Shown here: in pieces, positions 35,958 to 51,478 of the stretch
Layout: each line of letters begins with the position of its first letter
Position numbering within the stretch: position 1 is the first letter of the stretch
Assembly (NCBI GenBank): GCA_029204045.2
Contig: CM055064.1
Span: 1,964,250-2,028,249, forward strand
Length of the DNA: 64,000 nt
Direction of reading: 5' to 3'
Source of the DNA: Tillandsia leiboldiana
Taxonomy: Eukaryota; Streptophyta; Magnoliopsida; Poales; Bromeliaceae
Made by a program: the position numbers and the translations under genes
Notes under the pieces: model-generated
The model's input: only the letters and a program-made list of their open reading frames with translations
Database searches by the model: none
What the model was told of the DNA's origin: nothing

Positions 35958-36491
35958 GGGGTTGGAATGCTATCGATAGCAAATCGGCTCCGTTGCCACC
36001 CATTTGTTTTCAAGGATGGAGCTTTCAAAACGACGATCGACACCGTTAAATATGTTCTAAACTATTTAAACTATCTGAAAATTAAATTTTATATATTTTT
36101 TTATTTTTTTCTTATCCATCAAGTGGACACAAAAATGAATGGTTGAAAATACATTTATTTTTAAAAAATAATGATAGGAGACTTGTAATGAAGATCAAAA
36201 GTTTAGATCTTATTTTAAATAGTTTTAAAAAAGTTCTAACCAAAATTTAATTAATTTAAAATTCTTTACACTGTTAAACTAGCAAAAGACTCATATTTAT
36301 TATTAAATTTATAAATTTTGTAATTTTTTATCATTAGGTAAATGATGTCGAAACAATTTGAAATTTAATTTTTAGATAGTTTAAATAATTTGAATCATAT
36401 TCAATGATGCTGATCGTCGATTTAGAAGTTCTATCATTGAAAATAAATAGGTGACATCGAAACTTATTTACTATCGATAATATTTCAGCTC

Positions 36492-36494
<3 letters not shown>
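35958..36494 (+). mobile_element. Inverted-repeat element B between TA arrays
   Basis: Arms of about 130-140 bp: the left arm starts TTGGAATGCTATCGATAGC and includes CGACGATCGACACCGTTAAA; the right arm has TGATGCTGATCGTCGATTTA and ends TACTATCGATAATATTTCAG. It is a large foldback structure with an AT-rich centre, bounded by a (TA)/(GA) tract on the left and (TA)n on the right. Confidence 0.72.

Positions 36495-36573
<79 letters not shown>
36495..36573 (+). repeat. (TA)n array between elements B and C
   Basis: 79 bp TA array. Confidence 0.97.

Positions 36574-40911
<4,338 letters not shown>

Positions 40912-40991
<80 letters not shown>
40912..40991 (+). repeat. (TA)n array
   Basis: 80 bp TA array. 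Confidence 0.97.
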
Positions 40992-40995
<4 letters not shown>

Positions 40996-41383
40996 TTAGT
41001 TAAACTAGAGCTGCAAAAAAAAGAAAAAAAAAGGAAAAAAAAAAAGACACGTACATTGCCGTCTCTGTTAACCAACTCAGATCATTCCAAGAAGTTTAAG
41101 CTAATATGTGAAGAAATTCATCATTAATTGCGTATATATTATAGGCAGACGATGATTCCTATTTATTAATGACTGTGCAATTAATGATTCTTACGACGAT
41201 AGATCGATCTCCTTGGCGTGTGCAAGACCAAGTTCAAAGCTTCCACAAACATATTAAATGGCTTGGACGACCATTTCAAAAACTTAAGTTGTGAGATGCA
41301 AAAATTAATTCTTTGACATTTTCTGCTAGCTATTTATCATGATAGGAACTTCAAATTTTTCTAAACACCTTTATAAAAAAAAG

Positions 41384-41447
41384 AAGAAAAAAAAAAAGAA
41401 AAAAGAAAAAAGAAAAAAGAAAAAAGAAAAAAGAAAAAAGAAAAAAG
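41384..41447 (+). repeat. (AAAAAAG)n 7-bp tandem repeat
   Basis: A perfect run of GAAAAAA heptamers preceded by irregular A/G sequence. Confidence 0.9.
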
Positions 41448-41679
41448 GGAGGCTATATATATATATATATGGTTGTTATAAAGACGTACTCGTGCATGCT
41501 GAAGAAAAGTAAAATTTGAACTTGTCGTAGGAACAGGGAACGAACAACTCCAGTAACAGTACAAATTAATTAATGCCGTCAAAGTTAGGCGCAATAAAAA
41601 CATGATACATATACATGCATGCATGGTATATATCCATCACATGCAAGCTACATGCATATATTATCCTCTCAACACTGCA

Positions 41680-44600
41680 TGTGTCACGAGATAACGCGAT
41701 TGGATGAGACCTTACTCGCGAGCCAAGTTGCATGAAACCCCCGCAACTTTGCTCGAGTTTGCAGTGGGGAACAGTACGTACGAATTAAGCTCGTCCCTAT
41801 CCGAAGCGACCGCACCAGCGCTATCCTGAACGGACGGCCGAGATCACTCCGCAGCGATACATGCGCTGCATCGTTTTCTCGGACCGGTTCTACACCGGGG
41901 TGTCGCATGCGGACGGCGCCTAACGCCATTAATGGGGGAAATGGTGGGGACCCACCTTATCTACTTTTGGGCCCACGAACGGCTGTGATCGAAGGGGGCC
42001 GGGCCGGGTCGATCACGGCCGTTGGATTGCATGCGGACAAAGTGGCGGAGTCAGAGCGTGCAGTGGCCGCATACAGTGGTGCCCTGCTGCTATATTGGGG
42101 ACAGTTGGCGTGGTGGGGAAATGCGCACGTTAGTCATAAAGTCACACGTTATATATTTATATTTTTTAATTTAAATTTAATAAGTTATTTATGTTGAGTG
42201 GCTTCTATAAAAAGAATTTTTTTTTTCTCAAAAAAAAAAATATATATTCAGTTTTAGGGTAGTGAGGAGTGGTCTCCATGTCGCGGACAGCGGAACCTAC
42301 CCTACGTCCGCATAGAGAGTTTTTATAGGGTGATTAGGATGTCGAAGTTAACGTAATCACGAAGCTATATACCCAATCTATCAACAAAAATTATGCGGAA
42401 ATTACTCCTAAAAAGAGTTATAAATTAGTAAAAGGAGTTGCGGTGGTAAATATTATTGGCATGCTACGAGATACGCACAATCGCGTAGGTCAGGTAATTT
42501 TGTTCGTCCATCTTGATCTCAACAGTTCATCCATCTTGCGCGGAGATTCGTGCTTGAGCATCTCCAGGCCATCTAGATGCATGATGGTGTAACCTTATCC
42601 GTACATCATCTAAAGTTGAACATTTTCCATTAAAATTTTTATATGTGAAAAAATTTCAAACTAAGCACATTTAATTTTAGGATTACGTTACCCAAAAGTA
42701 ATTATACATCATAGTGGATACTATGTCCTAGCGGATGAACCCTATTAAAGCTGATAATATTAATTTTTTATTTAATTTTATTTGTAATTTAAATTAGGGA
42801 GATCAATAAGTTGAATACGAGCTAGTTTGTTAAAATACCGAGCCGAATTTTGAATCAGCTATTAACAAGCCGAATGAAAACCGGCTCTTGAACCATAAAT
42901 TAGATTTTTGGTATTACTATTAAATGAAAAGTTGGAAGAAAGTAAAAAAAATTAGAATTTTAATATCATAATTATAATTTAAAAAATATTGGCGTCGCCT
43001 GTGAGTTGTAATAAATTATTTATGCTGAGCTGGTGAACCTGGTCCAGGGTGTAAAACCGTGAGCTGGTGACGCCAGCGAGATCGCGGGGCCCACACCCAT
43101 ACTTTCGGTTTCGCGCGCCCCCAGCGCGTCAGTTCGGTGGCGTTTCCTTCCCGCCCTTTTCTTGCTTGCGTCACCATCCTGACAATTTACTATTTCTGGA
43201 AGCCAGTACGGGCCCCACCCCCACCGTCTTCCACTCCATGTGCGCAACATAGTTATTTTATTTTATTTATTATTTTATACAGATTTTACTGCTCTCACTT
43301 AAATATTTTTATATTATATTAAAAATAAAAATAAATAAATATTAATTTAATATGTAATTATTATATTAATATTTTTTTTTTATCTAATGCAATATGATTT
43401 TCACAAATTTTATCATCTATCTTTCACTTTATGACATACTAAATGACACACTAATTAATATTGAGTTAGGGGTATATCCTATGCAGTGAAATTAAAAGTG
43501 TACAACTATTTGCAGTACGTAAAAGCTTTTTTTTTTTTTTTTTTTTTTTAATAATAATAGTGGGACCCACCCCTGAGATCCAGCCAGCCAATGGGGTCGC
43601 GCAGCAGGCTCCAGACTGGCACCTCCGTAGAGCCCGAAAAGTACCAGAAGCGCACGTGCGAGCACCCCCCCACGTGTCTCCGTGCCACAGGCGATCTCAC
43701 TGAAGAGATGAGATGAGATGAGCTCGTGCATTGTACTCCAAGTATTATAATAATAAACAAAATCTCTACACCAAATCAGTAACAATATTAGTTAACACCG
43801 GAAAACGAAGTGTCCACTGGTTAGCAATTAGCATGCATATGGGGAGATCATCTGAGCATTTCGTACGCACGTGCCACGCCCCAGCGACAAAATCTTGCTG
43901 ATTCTCTCGGGCGGCGACTTCATTATGCGCGTCCTCCCCTCGACGTGTAAACCACATATTAAGATCTTAATCAAATTCTGCAGGCACGTTTTATCAGGCT
44001 CATAAGATCTGCACACGTGACGTAAGAACACTAATTCAAAATCTGAATTTTCTTCTTTTTTTTTTTTCTCCAAAAATTTTATTGGCCAAACAACAATGTT
44101 TTAATTAAATTAATATTCTGTATTTAATTTTATTATTAGTAGATAATAATATCAAAGTTTGCCACTTTTTATCCATAACCTATAAGCTAGCTCTTTAAAT
44201 ATAATAATTAATTTTTTTATATACTTGATATTTTAAATATGATTCTGTTTATATTTTATATAACACTATTTTTAGTAATTTTGAGAATAAATTTTATAAA
44301 AAATTTATCTGAGACTTTACCTTTTTGAGAAATAGAGATAAAAATAATAATTTTGCAGCGGTGTATATAAAAGTAATTATTCTTAATTTTAAATATTTAA
44401 CCAGGTAATAATATTATGAGAGAGCAGTGGATCTGGACCCTACAGTGGCTGATGGGACGGTGTTGATTGACAGAGAAGCAAAGTGGCCGGTCCAAACGAG
44501 GTACCCCACGTTTCGATAAGGGGGAGTTGGTTAATTTGTTTCCTCTAAGGGAGGGACGAGCACGAAGCGTATAAAATCCCTTGGAGCAAGGGCCACTGTA

Positions 44601-44835
44601 CGATCCGAGGGCCCTGGGCCCACCAAATGGATCATAAGCCGCCAGATTAGGCCCACACGCGCGCTCTCCGAAGGGGCCTAACATTTCCACGCGTGTGGTC
44701 CTGTGGAGCCCGCTACACTACAAGATCACGTCACAAAATTTGTTTTCTTTTATCATTTCAAAATGACTAATAAAATTTATCTTATTTTAAAATTAAATTA
44801 TTAATTTTCTTTTTTTTTTTTATTGCGTTGGGATC
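41680..44835. other. Intergenic DNA with GC-rich islands
   Basis: GC-rich islands at about 41680-42140, 43020-43250, 43555-43720 and 44430-44710 alternate with AT-rich DNA. They contain promoter-type words (GGGGCCCACACCC, GGGCCCACGAACG, GGCCCACCAAATGG, GCCGTTGGAT), but I find no supported gene on either strand. A GC-rich hairpin lies at 41979-42022. They may be stranded promoters or old repeats. Confidence 0.4.
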
Positions 44836-44840
44836 CTCTT

Positions 44841-45112
44841 TGATGGAAATAAGAATGATGGAAATAAACTTCCAAATAAAATTGATATTTACTTTCTATT
44901 TGGCACCACTGATTGATTTCTAATATTATGTTCTTTTATTTCGAGTTATTTTCTTAGTTTGAGATCTTCATGATCTATATAAATAATGGGTGAAACCTAT
45001 GTACAATATGAATGAATAAGAGAAAGTTGCTACCTTCTCTGTGGATGTAGGCTATAAGCCGAACCACGTATATCTTTGTCCCTCGTCTTGTTTCCTTGCC
45101 TTAATTCTCACA
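44841..45112 (+). repeat. 5' LTR of copia element
   Basis: 272 bp, TG..CA. Contains GATCTATATAAATAATGGG, a plausible TATA region. Confidence 0.96.
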
Positions 45113-45284
45113 TGGTATCAGAGCGGTGTTTCGATCCAATTCTCTTTTTTCCGGTGTCATAGAAGGTTGCAATAAACCTACTTTTTAGGATCGTCTTCAA
45201 CCTTCTTTTTTTTTGGGCTGGCTCTTTCAAGCACTATTTTATTTGGTATTATCCTTCTTCCTTACATATTCTTGATATTTAGAT

Positions 45285-48200
45285 ATGGCTGAAGATGGTA
45301 AAGTTAGCAATATTTTAAATTTCTCAAAATCAATTTCTCATGATTCTAATTCCAACACTGGTATGAAACTCACCACCGTTCTTCTTAATGGTTTTAATTA
45401 TGTATCTTGGTCACGAGCTGCTTCTATTGCTTTTGGTGGAAAGTCAAAACTTGGATACATTAATGGAAAAAAAGTACCTCCAAATTTTGACGACCCTTCC
45501 TTTGAAGAATGGCAATCTAATAATCATTTAGTTATGACATGGCTTCTAAACTCAATGGAGCCCAAGATTGCAGAAATTTTTACCTTTTCTGAAACTGCTA
45601 TAGATCTTTGGGATTCAGTTAAGACCCTATACAATCAACAAAATAATGCATCTCGAATATTTGAGTTAAAGCATGATATTACAAGGGCAAAGCAAGTAGA
45701 TAAGCCTTTTATTGAGCATCTGGGCACTCTTAAAGCCATATGGGATGAATTGAATCTTTATCAACCTTTAACTACTGATTTAAAAACTCTCCAGAAGCGT
45801 GCTGAAGAAGAAAAGATTTTTCAACTCCTTGCTAATCTAAAATCAGAATATGAGAGTCTTAGAAGCCAAATTTTGATGAGTTATGAACTTCCTTCTCTTA
45901 ATAGTGTATGTGCTATTATACAACATGAAGAGACTAGAAAGAAGGTAATGAATTTAGAGCAGAAGCATCAAAGTGAATTCTCTGAAACAAGTGCCTTCGC
46001 TGCCTTCAAAGAAAAGAATGAGTACAAAAGGCCTTTTTATAATGATGTAAAGGGTACTAGCAAAAACAGAGGGCAAAATAGAAGATCACCACCTAGATGT
46101 GATCATTGCAATGCTATAGGTCACATCAAAGATAGATGCTGGGTTTTACATCCTCACTTGAAACCTTACAGGAGCAAAGGTAGAGACAATGACAATAGAC
46201 CTATAGCTCAAGCTGCTTCTTCAGAAACTCATAACTCCATTGAAAAACTGACTCGACTCCTTCAACATCTTAGCAAATCAGTACCGTCCTCCATATCATC
46301 CGCTGATCAGAACCCTTCTACAGCAGCAAATGAATTAGGTAACTCCATTGCTTTAATTTATGATAACACAACTTGGGTTGTTGATTCTGGTGCTACAGAT
46401 CACATGACTGGTAATTCGAATTGCTTATCACATTATCAAGATTCCATCTACAGAAATCATGTTTCAATTGCAAATGGATCATTAGTTCCTGTACAAGGTA
46501 TTGGAAAAACTAGTTTTTTTTCCGAATCTCACAAATCGGATGTTCTTTTCATGCCATCTTTTCCATCCAATTTACTTTCTGTTGGTAAACTTACTCAAGA
46601 TTTAAATTACAATGCCACTTTCACTCCTTATTCGGTGATTTTTCAGGACAAAATCACGGGGAAGAAGATTGGTGAAGAAAAATTTCACCAAGGCCTTTAT
46701 TTATTTGATAAAAAAAAAAAAGCTTTAGTTGCAAAAAGGGGGCAGCATGAAAATTTCAGCATATGACACAGTAGAATGGGTCATCCTTCTAACAAAGTTT
46801 TAAGCATTTTGATTCCTTCTTTATCTTCTAATTCTAATGCTTGCGATGTTTGTCGATTTTCTAAACAAACTAGACTGCCCTTTCAACTATCTATGGAAAA
46901 TTCTGATGAACTCTTTAGTTTAATACATTCTGATGTATGGGGTCCTGCACCTGTTGATTCTCGTGATGGTTTTCGATACTTTGTTAGTTTCATTGATGGC
47001 AAATCTCGTTGCACCTGGATATACTTGATGAAGCACAAAAATAAAGTTTTTACTGCCTTTAAAGATTTTCTTAATTTGATCTCAAATCAATATAATGCAA
47101 AGGTTAAGGTATTGAGAACTGATAATGGAAAAGAGTATGATAACAAATGTTCCTCTGAATATCTCTCTAATCTTGGGATTATTCATCAAACTATTTGTGT
47201 CGGTACATCTCAACAGAACGGGACTGCTGAAAGAAAAAATAGACACCTACTGGAGGTTACAAGATCCTTAATGTTTCAAATGCATGTTCCTAAAATTTAT
47301 TGGTCTGATGCTATACTCACAGCTTGCTATTTAATCAATAGGCTACTAAGTGGAGTGCTTGATAATGAATCCTCTCTTCAAGTTTTGAAGGGGAGGAGTA
47401 TTGATCTGAACCATTACGTATTTTCGGATGTGTATGCTATGTTCATGTTAATGAGCAAAATAGAGATAAGCTTGACAAACGTGCTATTAAATGTTTATTT
47501 ATTGGTTATTCGTCTACGAAAAAGGGTTATAAATGTTATGATCCTACAAACAAAAGATTGTTTGTGTCAAGAGATGTTGTTTTTTCTGAAAATAAAGCTT
47601 ATTTTAATGAGAACATAGAGAATAGCATTCAGGGGGAGAATTACAACGAAATTGAGATCACACCATTACCTTATGATGGACCAAATACAATAATTGGTGA
47701 TGTACAACTTGACAACAAGAAGAACTATGAAATTCAAGACGTTGAAGGTCAAAATAATATCGAAGATCATGACAAAGACCCTGCAGACATTGCGGCTCAG
47801 TTTGAACAAGTCCAACCGGTCTCCAATGTTCGTAAGTCATCTCGAATTTCCCGTCCTTCATCTAGATTGCAAGATTTCTATACTTATCATGCTTCTTCCT
47901 ATCCTTTACAAAATTATATTTTTTATGACAAAATTTCTTCCAATTATTCGGCATTTCTTAGTTCCATTTCTGATAATATGGAACCAACTAGTTTTCAAGA
48001 TGCTAACTCCGGACCAGTGTGGAGAAAAGCAATGGAAGAAGAACTTCAAGCTCTTGAAAAAAATCATACTTGGGACTTGGTCGAGTTACCTAGTGGAAAA
48101 AAAGTTGTAGGTTGTAGGTGGGTTTATAAAATTAAATATAATAGTGACGGATCGGTTGAAAGACATAAGGCAAGATTAGTAGCCAAAGGTTTTACTCAAA

Positions 48201-49519
48201 CTTATAGTGTTGATTACAAAGAAACTTTTGCTCCAGTAGCCAAAATGAGCACTGTTCGTGTTCTTCTGTCTGTTGCTGTAAATCATGACTGGCCGCCTTT
48301 TCAAATGGATGTTAAAAATATTTTTTTGCCTGGAAATCTTGAGGAAGAAGTTTATATGGATTTTCCTCCGGGTCACGAAAGTTTGCACCGAGAAAATCTT
48401 GTTTGTAAACTGAATAAAGCTATATATGGTCTCAAACAATCTCCACGTGCATGGTATGCAAAACTTAGTATTGCTCTTATTCATGTTGGATTTAAACGAA
48501 GTGTTGCTGATTCCTCCATGTTCGTTAAGAAGGATAACACCGGTATCATAATTGTTTTGATTTATGTTGATGATATTGTTGTTACGGATAGCAACTTCGA
48601 ACGAATTTCAAAACTCAAAAGTTATCTTAAAATGAAATTTGATATCAAGGATCTTGGAAAACTTAAATATTTTCTTGGAATAGAAATTGCCTACTCAAAA
48701 AAGGGTTTATTTATTTGCTAGAGAAAATATACTTTGGACTTGCTCAAGGAAACATGAAAACTTGCGGTGAAACCAGTGGATACCCCAATTGATTGCAACC
48801 ATAAAATTGATTTTGTGGAAGGAGAACCTCTCCAAGATATATCTCGTTTTCAGCGACTGGTAGGCAAACTGATATATTTAACAATTACCAAACCTGATAT
48901 AACATATGCTGTTAGCTTGGTAAGTCAATTCATGCATAATCCATTAACTAGTCAAATGCAAGCTGTTGATAGAATTCTCAGGTATCTTAAAGCTTCACCA
49001 AATAGAGGAATTTGGATGAAAAGGACAGGTCACACAGAGATAAGTGGGTTTACTGATGCTGATTGGGCTGGTAATCCGACTGACAGAAGGTCTACGACAG
49101 GATATTGTACTCTAGTTGGAGGTAATTTGGTAACTTGGAAGAGTAAAAAACAGAATGTAGTTGCAAGATCAAGTGCTGAGGCTGAATATATAGCTATGGC
49201 ATTCACGTCAAGTGAGTTAGTGTGGTTGAAGGCACTTCTTCAAGACATGAGCTTTCAAACAAAAGAGCCGATGAGTATATTCTGTGATAATCAAGCACCT
49301 ATTCACATTGCATCCAACCCAGTATTTCATGAAAGAACGAAACACATTGAAGTTGATTGTCATTTTGTCCGTGAGAAGGTACAGTCCAAGATCGTTAGCA
49401 CTCCATATGTTCGAAGTGAAGATCAATTAGCTGATATCTTTATGAAAGCTGTGAATAAATTTTGTTTTCACCAAATCTTAACCAAGTTGGGCTCCATCGA
49501 CATTTACGCACCAACTTGA
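45285..49519 (+). pseudogene. copia gag-pol, disabled
   Basis: The first segment, 45285-46766, encodes gag with zinc knuckle CDHCNAIGHIKDRC (residues 272-285) and protease motif WVVDSGATDHM (DSGA from residue 367). It ends at an in-frame TGA at 46764-46766, one base from a conserved Trp codon in the GAG-pre-integrase block. The frame resumes (46776-47618) with the pre-integrase and integrase region (HSDVWGP, RTDNGKEY). A frameshift between about 47400 and 47560 moves the rest into another frame: RT with YVDD at 48563-48574, then stops at 48719-48721 and 48754-48756, then RNase H (DADWAG, CDNQAPIHIA) to 49519. At least three stops and one frameshift make autonomous activity impossible. Confidence 0.93.
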
Positions 49520-49526
49520 GGGGGAG

Positions 49527-49799
49527 TGATGGAAATAAGAATGATGGAAATAAAGCTTCCAAATAAAATTGATATTTACTTCCTATTTGGCACCACTGAT
49601 TGATTTCCAATATTATGTTCTTTTATTCCGAGTTATTTTCTTAGTTTGAGATCTTCATGATCTATATAAATAATTGGTGAAACCTATGCACAATATGAAT
49701 GAATAAGAGAAAGTTGCTACCTTCTCCGTGGATGTAGGTTATAAGTCGAACCTCGTATATCTTTGTCCCTCGTCTTGTTTCCTTGCCTTAATTCTCACA
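49527..49799 (+). repeat. 3' LTR of copia element
   Basis: 273 bp, near-identical to the 5' LTR. It is followed by CTCTT. Confidence 0.96.
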
Positions 49800-51071
49800 C
49801 TCTTAAATACCAATTTTTGGAAATTAAGTTTTTTCAATTTTGTTTGCTAATAAAATTTCCAATTAATTTGAGAAGAATAATATAATCTATTCATAATAGC
49901 CCATAGTTGAGTGTGTCTCAGTGTCTCCATACATTCTTACCAAGAAAAAAAAAATTTATCAAATTAAAAGTCGTTAATAGAGCTATTAGTATTTATAAAT
50001 TCTTAATTTTAATCAACTCAAAAAAATTAAATAACAAAAGAATAAGTTTGCTTTCTACGATGGTTGCATGCTATATAATACACACACTTTTTCTGCATAT
50101 ATGTATACCTAAGTTTGATTCAAACTCGAGTCTTATTATCTGATCACATTTATTTGTAGTACTAAGGGTTAAAATGAATAAAAATTAAGACCATTATTAA
50201 TAGAAAAAAACAGAGTGTAAAAGCCTCTTTCAAATTAACTGGGTTGGGGGGGGTCAAGTAGCATTTTAACCAAACTTACTTGTAATGGTTGGAGAAACGG
50301 TGGACAAAGTGTTACGGGGCGGGGAAAACGTACGGTGATTAAAGCACAACTAATTGGAATTAATGGTTAGTTAGGTTGGGTTTAATATTACTACTTTTGA
50401 CATGTGCTCTCACAAAGTTTCAACAAAAAGAAAAACAAAAAAAAGAAAAATTTCGCCACCAATCAGAAACGTCAAATTGTTTTTATTTTTATTTTTTAAA
50501 AAATTTAATAATCCTTTTTCATTTTGTTAAAATAAAAAAGTGCCGGACCACTTTGCAAATTATAGAATTATTTTAATTTTTATTTGAAGAACATTTGCAC
50601 TTTTATTTGAGTATAGAATGTGGTAGTAAATAATTATATATTAGAAAAAATAAAATTTAATATATTTTTTTTTTATAGAAAACAAGAAGAAGGCAAACGG
50701 TGATGATGGCGATAAAAAATTATATATATTTTAACGGTTGTAGAATAGAGATTTAATATTTTTTTTATTTAAAAAATATTTTTAAAATTTAGAATATATA
50801 TTTTATATTTGATCTATTTTAAGATGAACTGAATTTTATTAATACTCATCAATTCTAAAATGGTGCCTACATCTCATGTCTTTATAATATTATTTTTTTT
50901 ATTAATTATTTTATTGTGATTAATAATTTTTTTTTTTTTTGCTTATGTATAAATAAAATGTACTCATAAACTTTATTTAAAAAGTATGAACAATATTATT
51001 TTTTTTAATTAATGTATTTTTTTTATAATAAAGGAGTACGAAAATTAGATCTGGACTAGCCTTTTTGCCAG

Positions 51072-51121
<50 letters not shown>

Positions 51122-51322
51122 TGGAGGGGGAGAAAACGGCCGATTAAATTAATACTGCAAATCGCACTTTCCCGCATATATTAATAGCTCCTCACGGGTA
51201 ACCCCATCTCCTCCTCATTCAAAGGAGCCAAACACATACAGCAGGAGATAGAGAGAGAGGGAGAGAGTTTATAGTGAGTGAAATTAAGGAGAGAGAAACA
51301 GAGAACTCTAATAAAGCTCTCT

Positions 51323-51330
<8 letters not shown>

Positions 51331-51367
<37 letters not shown>
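51331..51367 (+). repeat. (CT)n in MATE leader
   Basis: CT dinucleotide array in the presumed 5'UTR, sense strand CT as is common for plant leaders. Confidence 0.9.
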
Positions 51368-51372
<5 letters not shown>

Positions 51373-51397
51373 TGCCTCCCTTGTGGCAGCACCATTC

Positions 51398-51469
51398 ATG
51401 AACCCCGCAAAAAGACTCCGTCTTTTCGCCTGCGCCGCCCAATTCGAATACTCCGATTGCTGCTGCTAG
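51398..51469 (+). other. Upstream ORF in MATE leader
   Basis: ATG at 51398, stop TAG at 51467-51469, 23 codons, ending SDCCC. It stops 9 bases before the first MATE ATG. Whether it is transcribed depends on the true transcription start; its role is inference. Confidence 0.45.
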
Positions 51470-51478
51470 TCTGGTGCT

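Larger units (their letters stand above)
44841..49799 (+). mobile_element. Ty1/copia LTR retrotransposon, full length
   Basis: LTRs 44841-45112 and 49527-49799 (TGATGGAAAT..TTCTCACA), primer-binding site TGGTATCAGAGCGG at 45113 directly after the 5' LTR, polypurine tract TTGAGGGGGAG before the 3' LTR, and target duplication CTCTT at 44836-44840 and 49800-49804. The order protease-integrase-RT-RNase H defines the copia superfamily. By eye the LTRs differ at roughly ten positions in 273, so insertion is fairly recent but not new. Confidence 0.97.
49805..51478 (+). promoter_or_regulatory. MATE upstream region and 5'UTR
   Basis: AT-rich with no gene. A poly-A tract of about 37 bases lies at 51070-51106. 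CATATATTAATAG at about 51175-51187 is a plausible TATA box. A CT microsatellite at about 51331-51367 and a short upstream frame at 51398-51469 lie in the presumed leader of the MATE gene. Confidence 0.45.
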
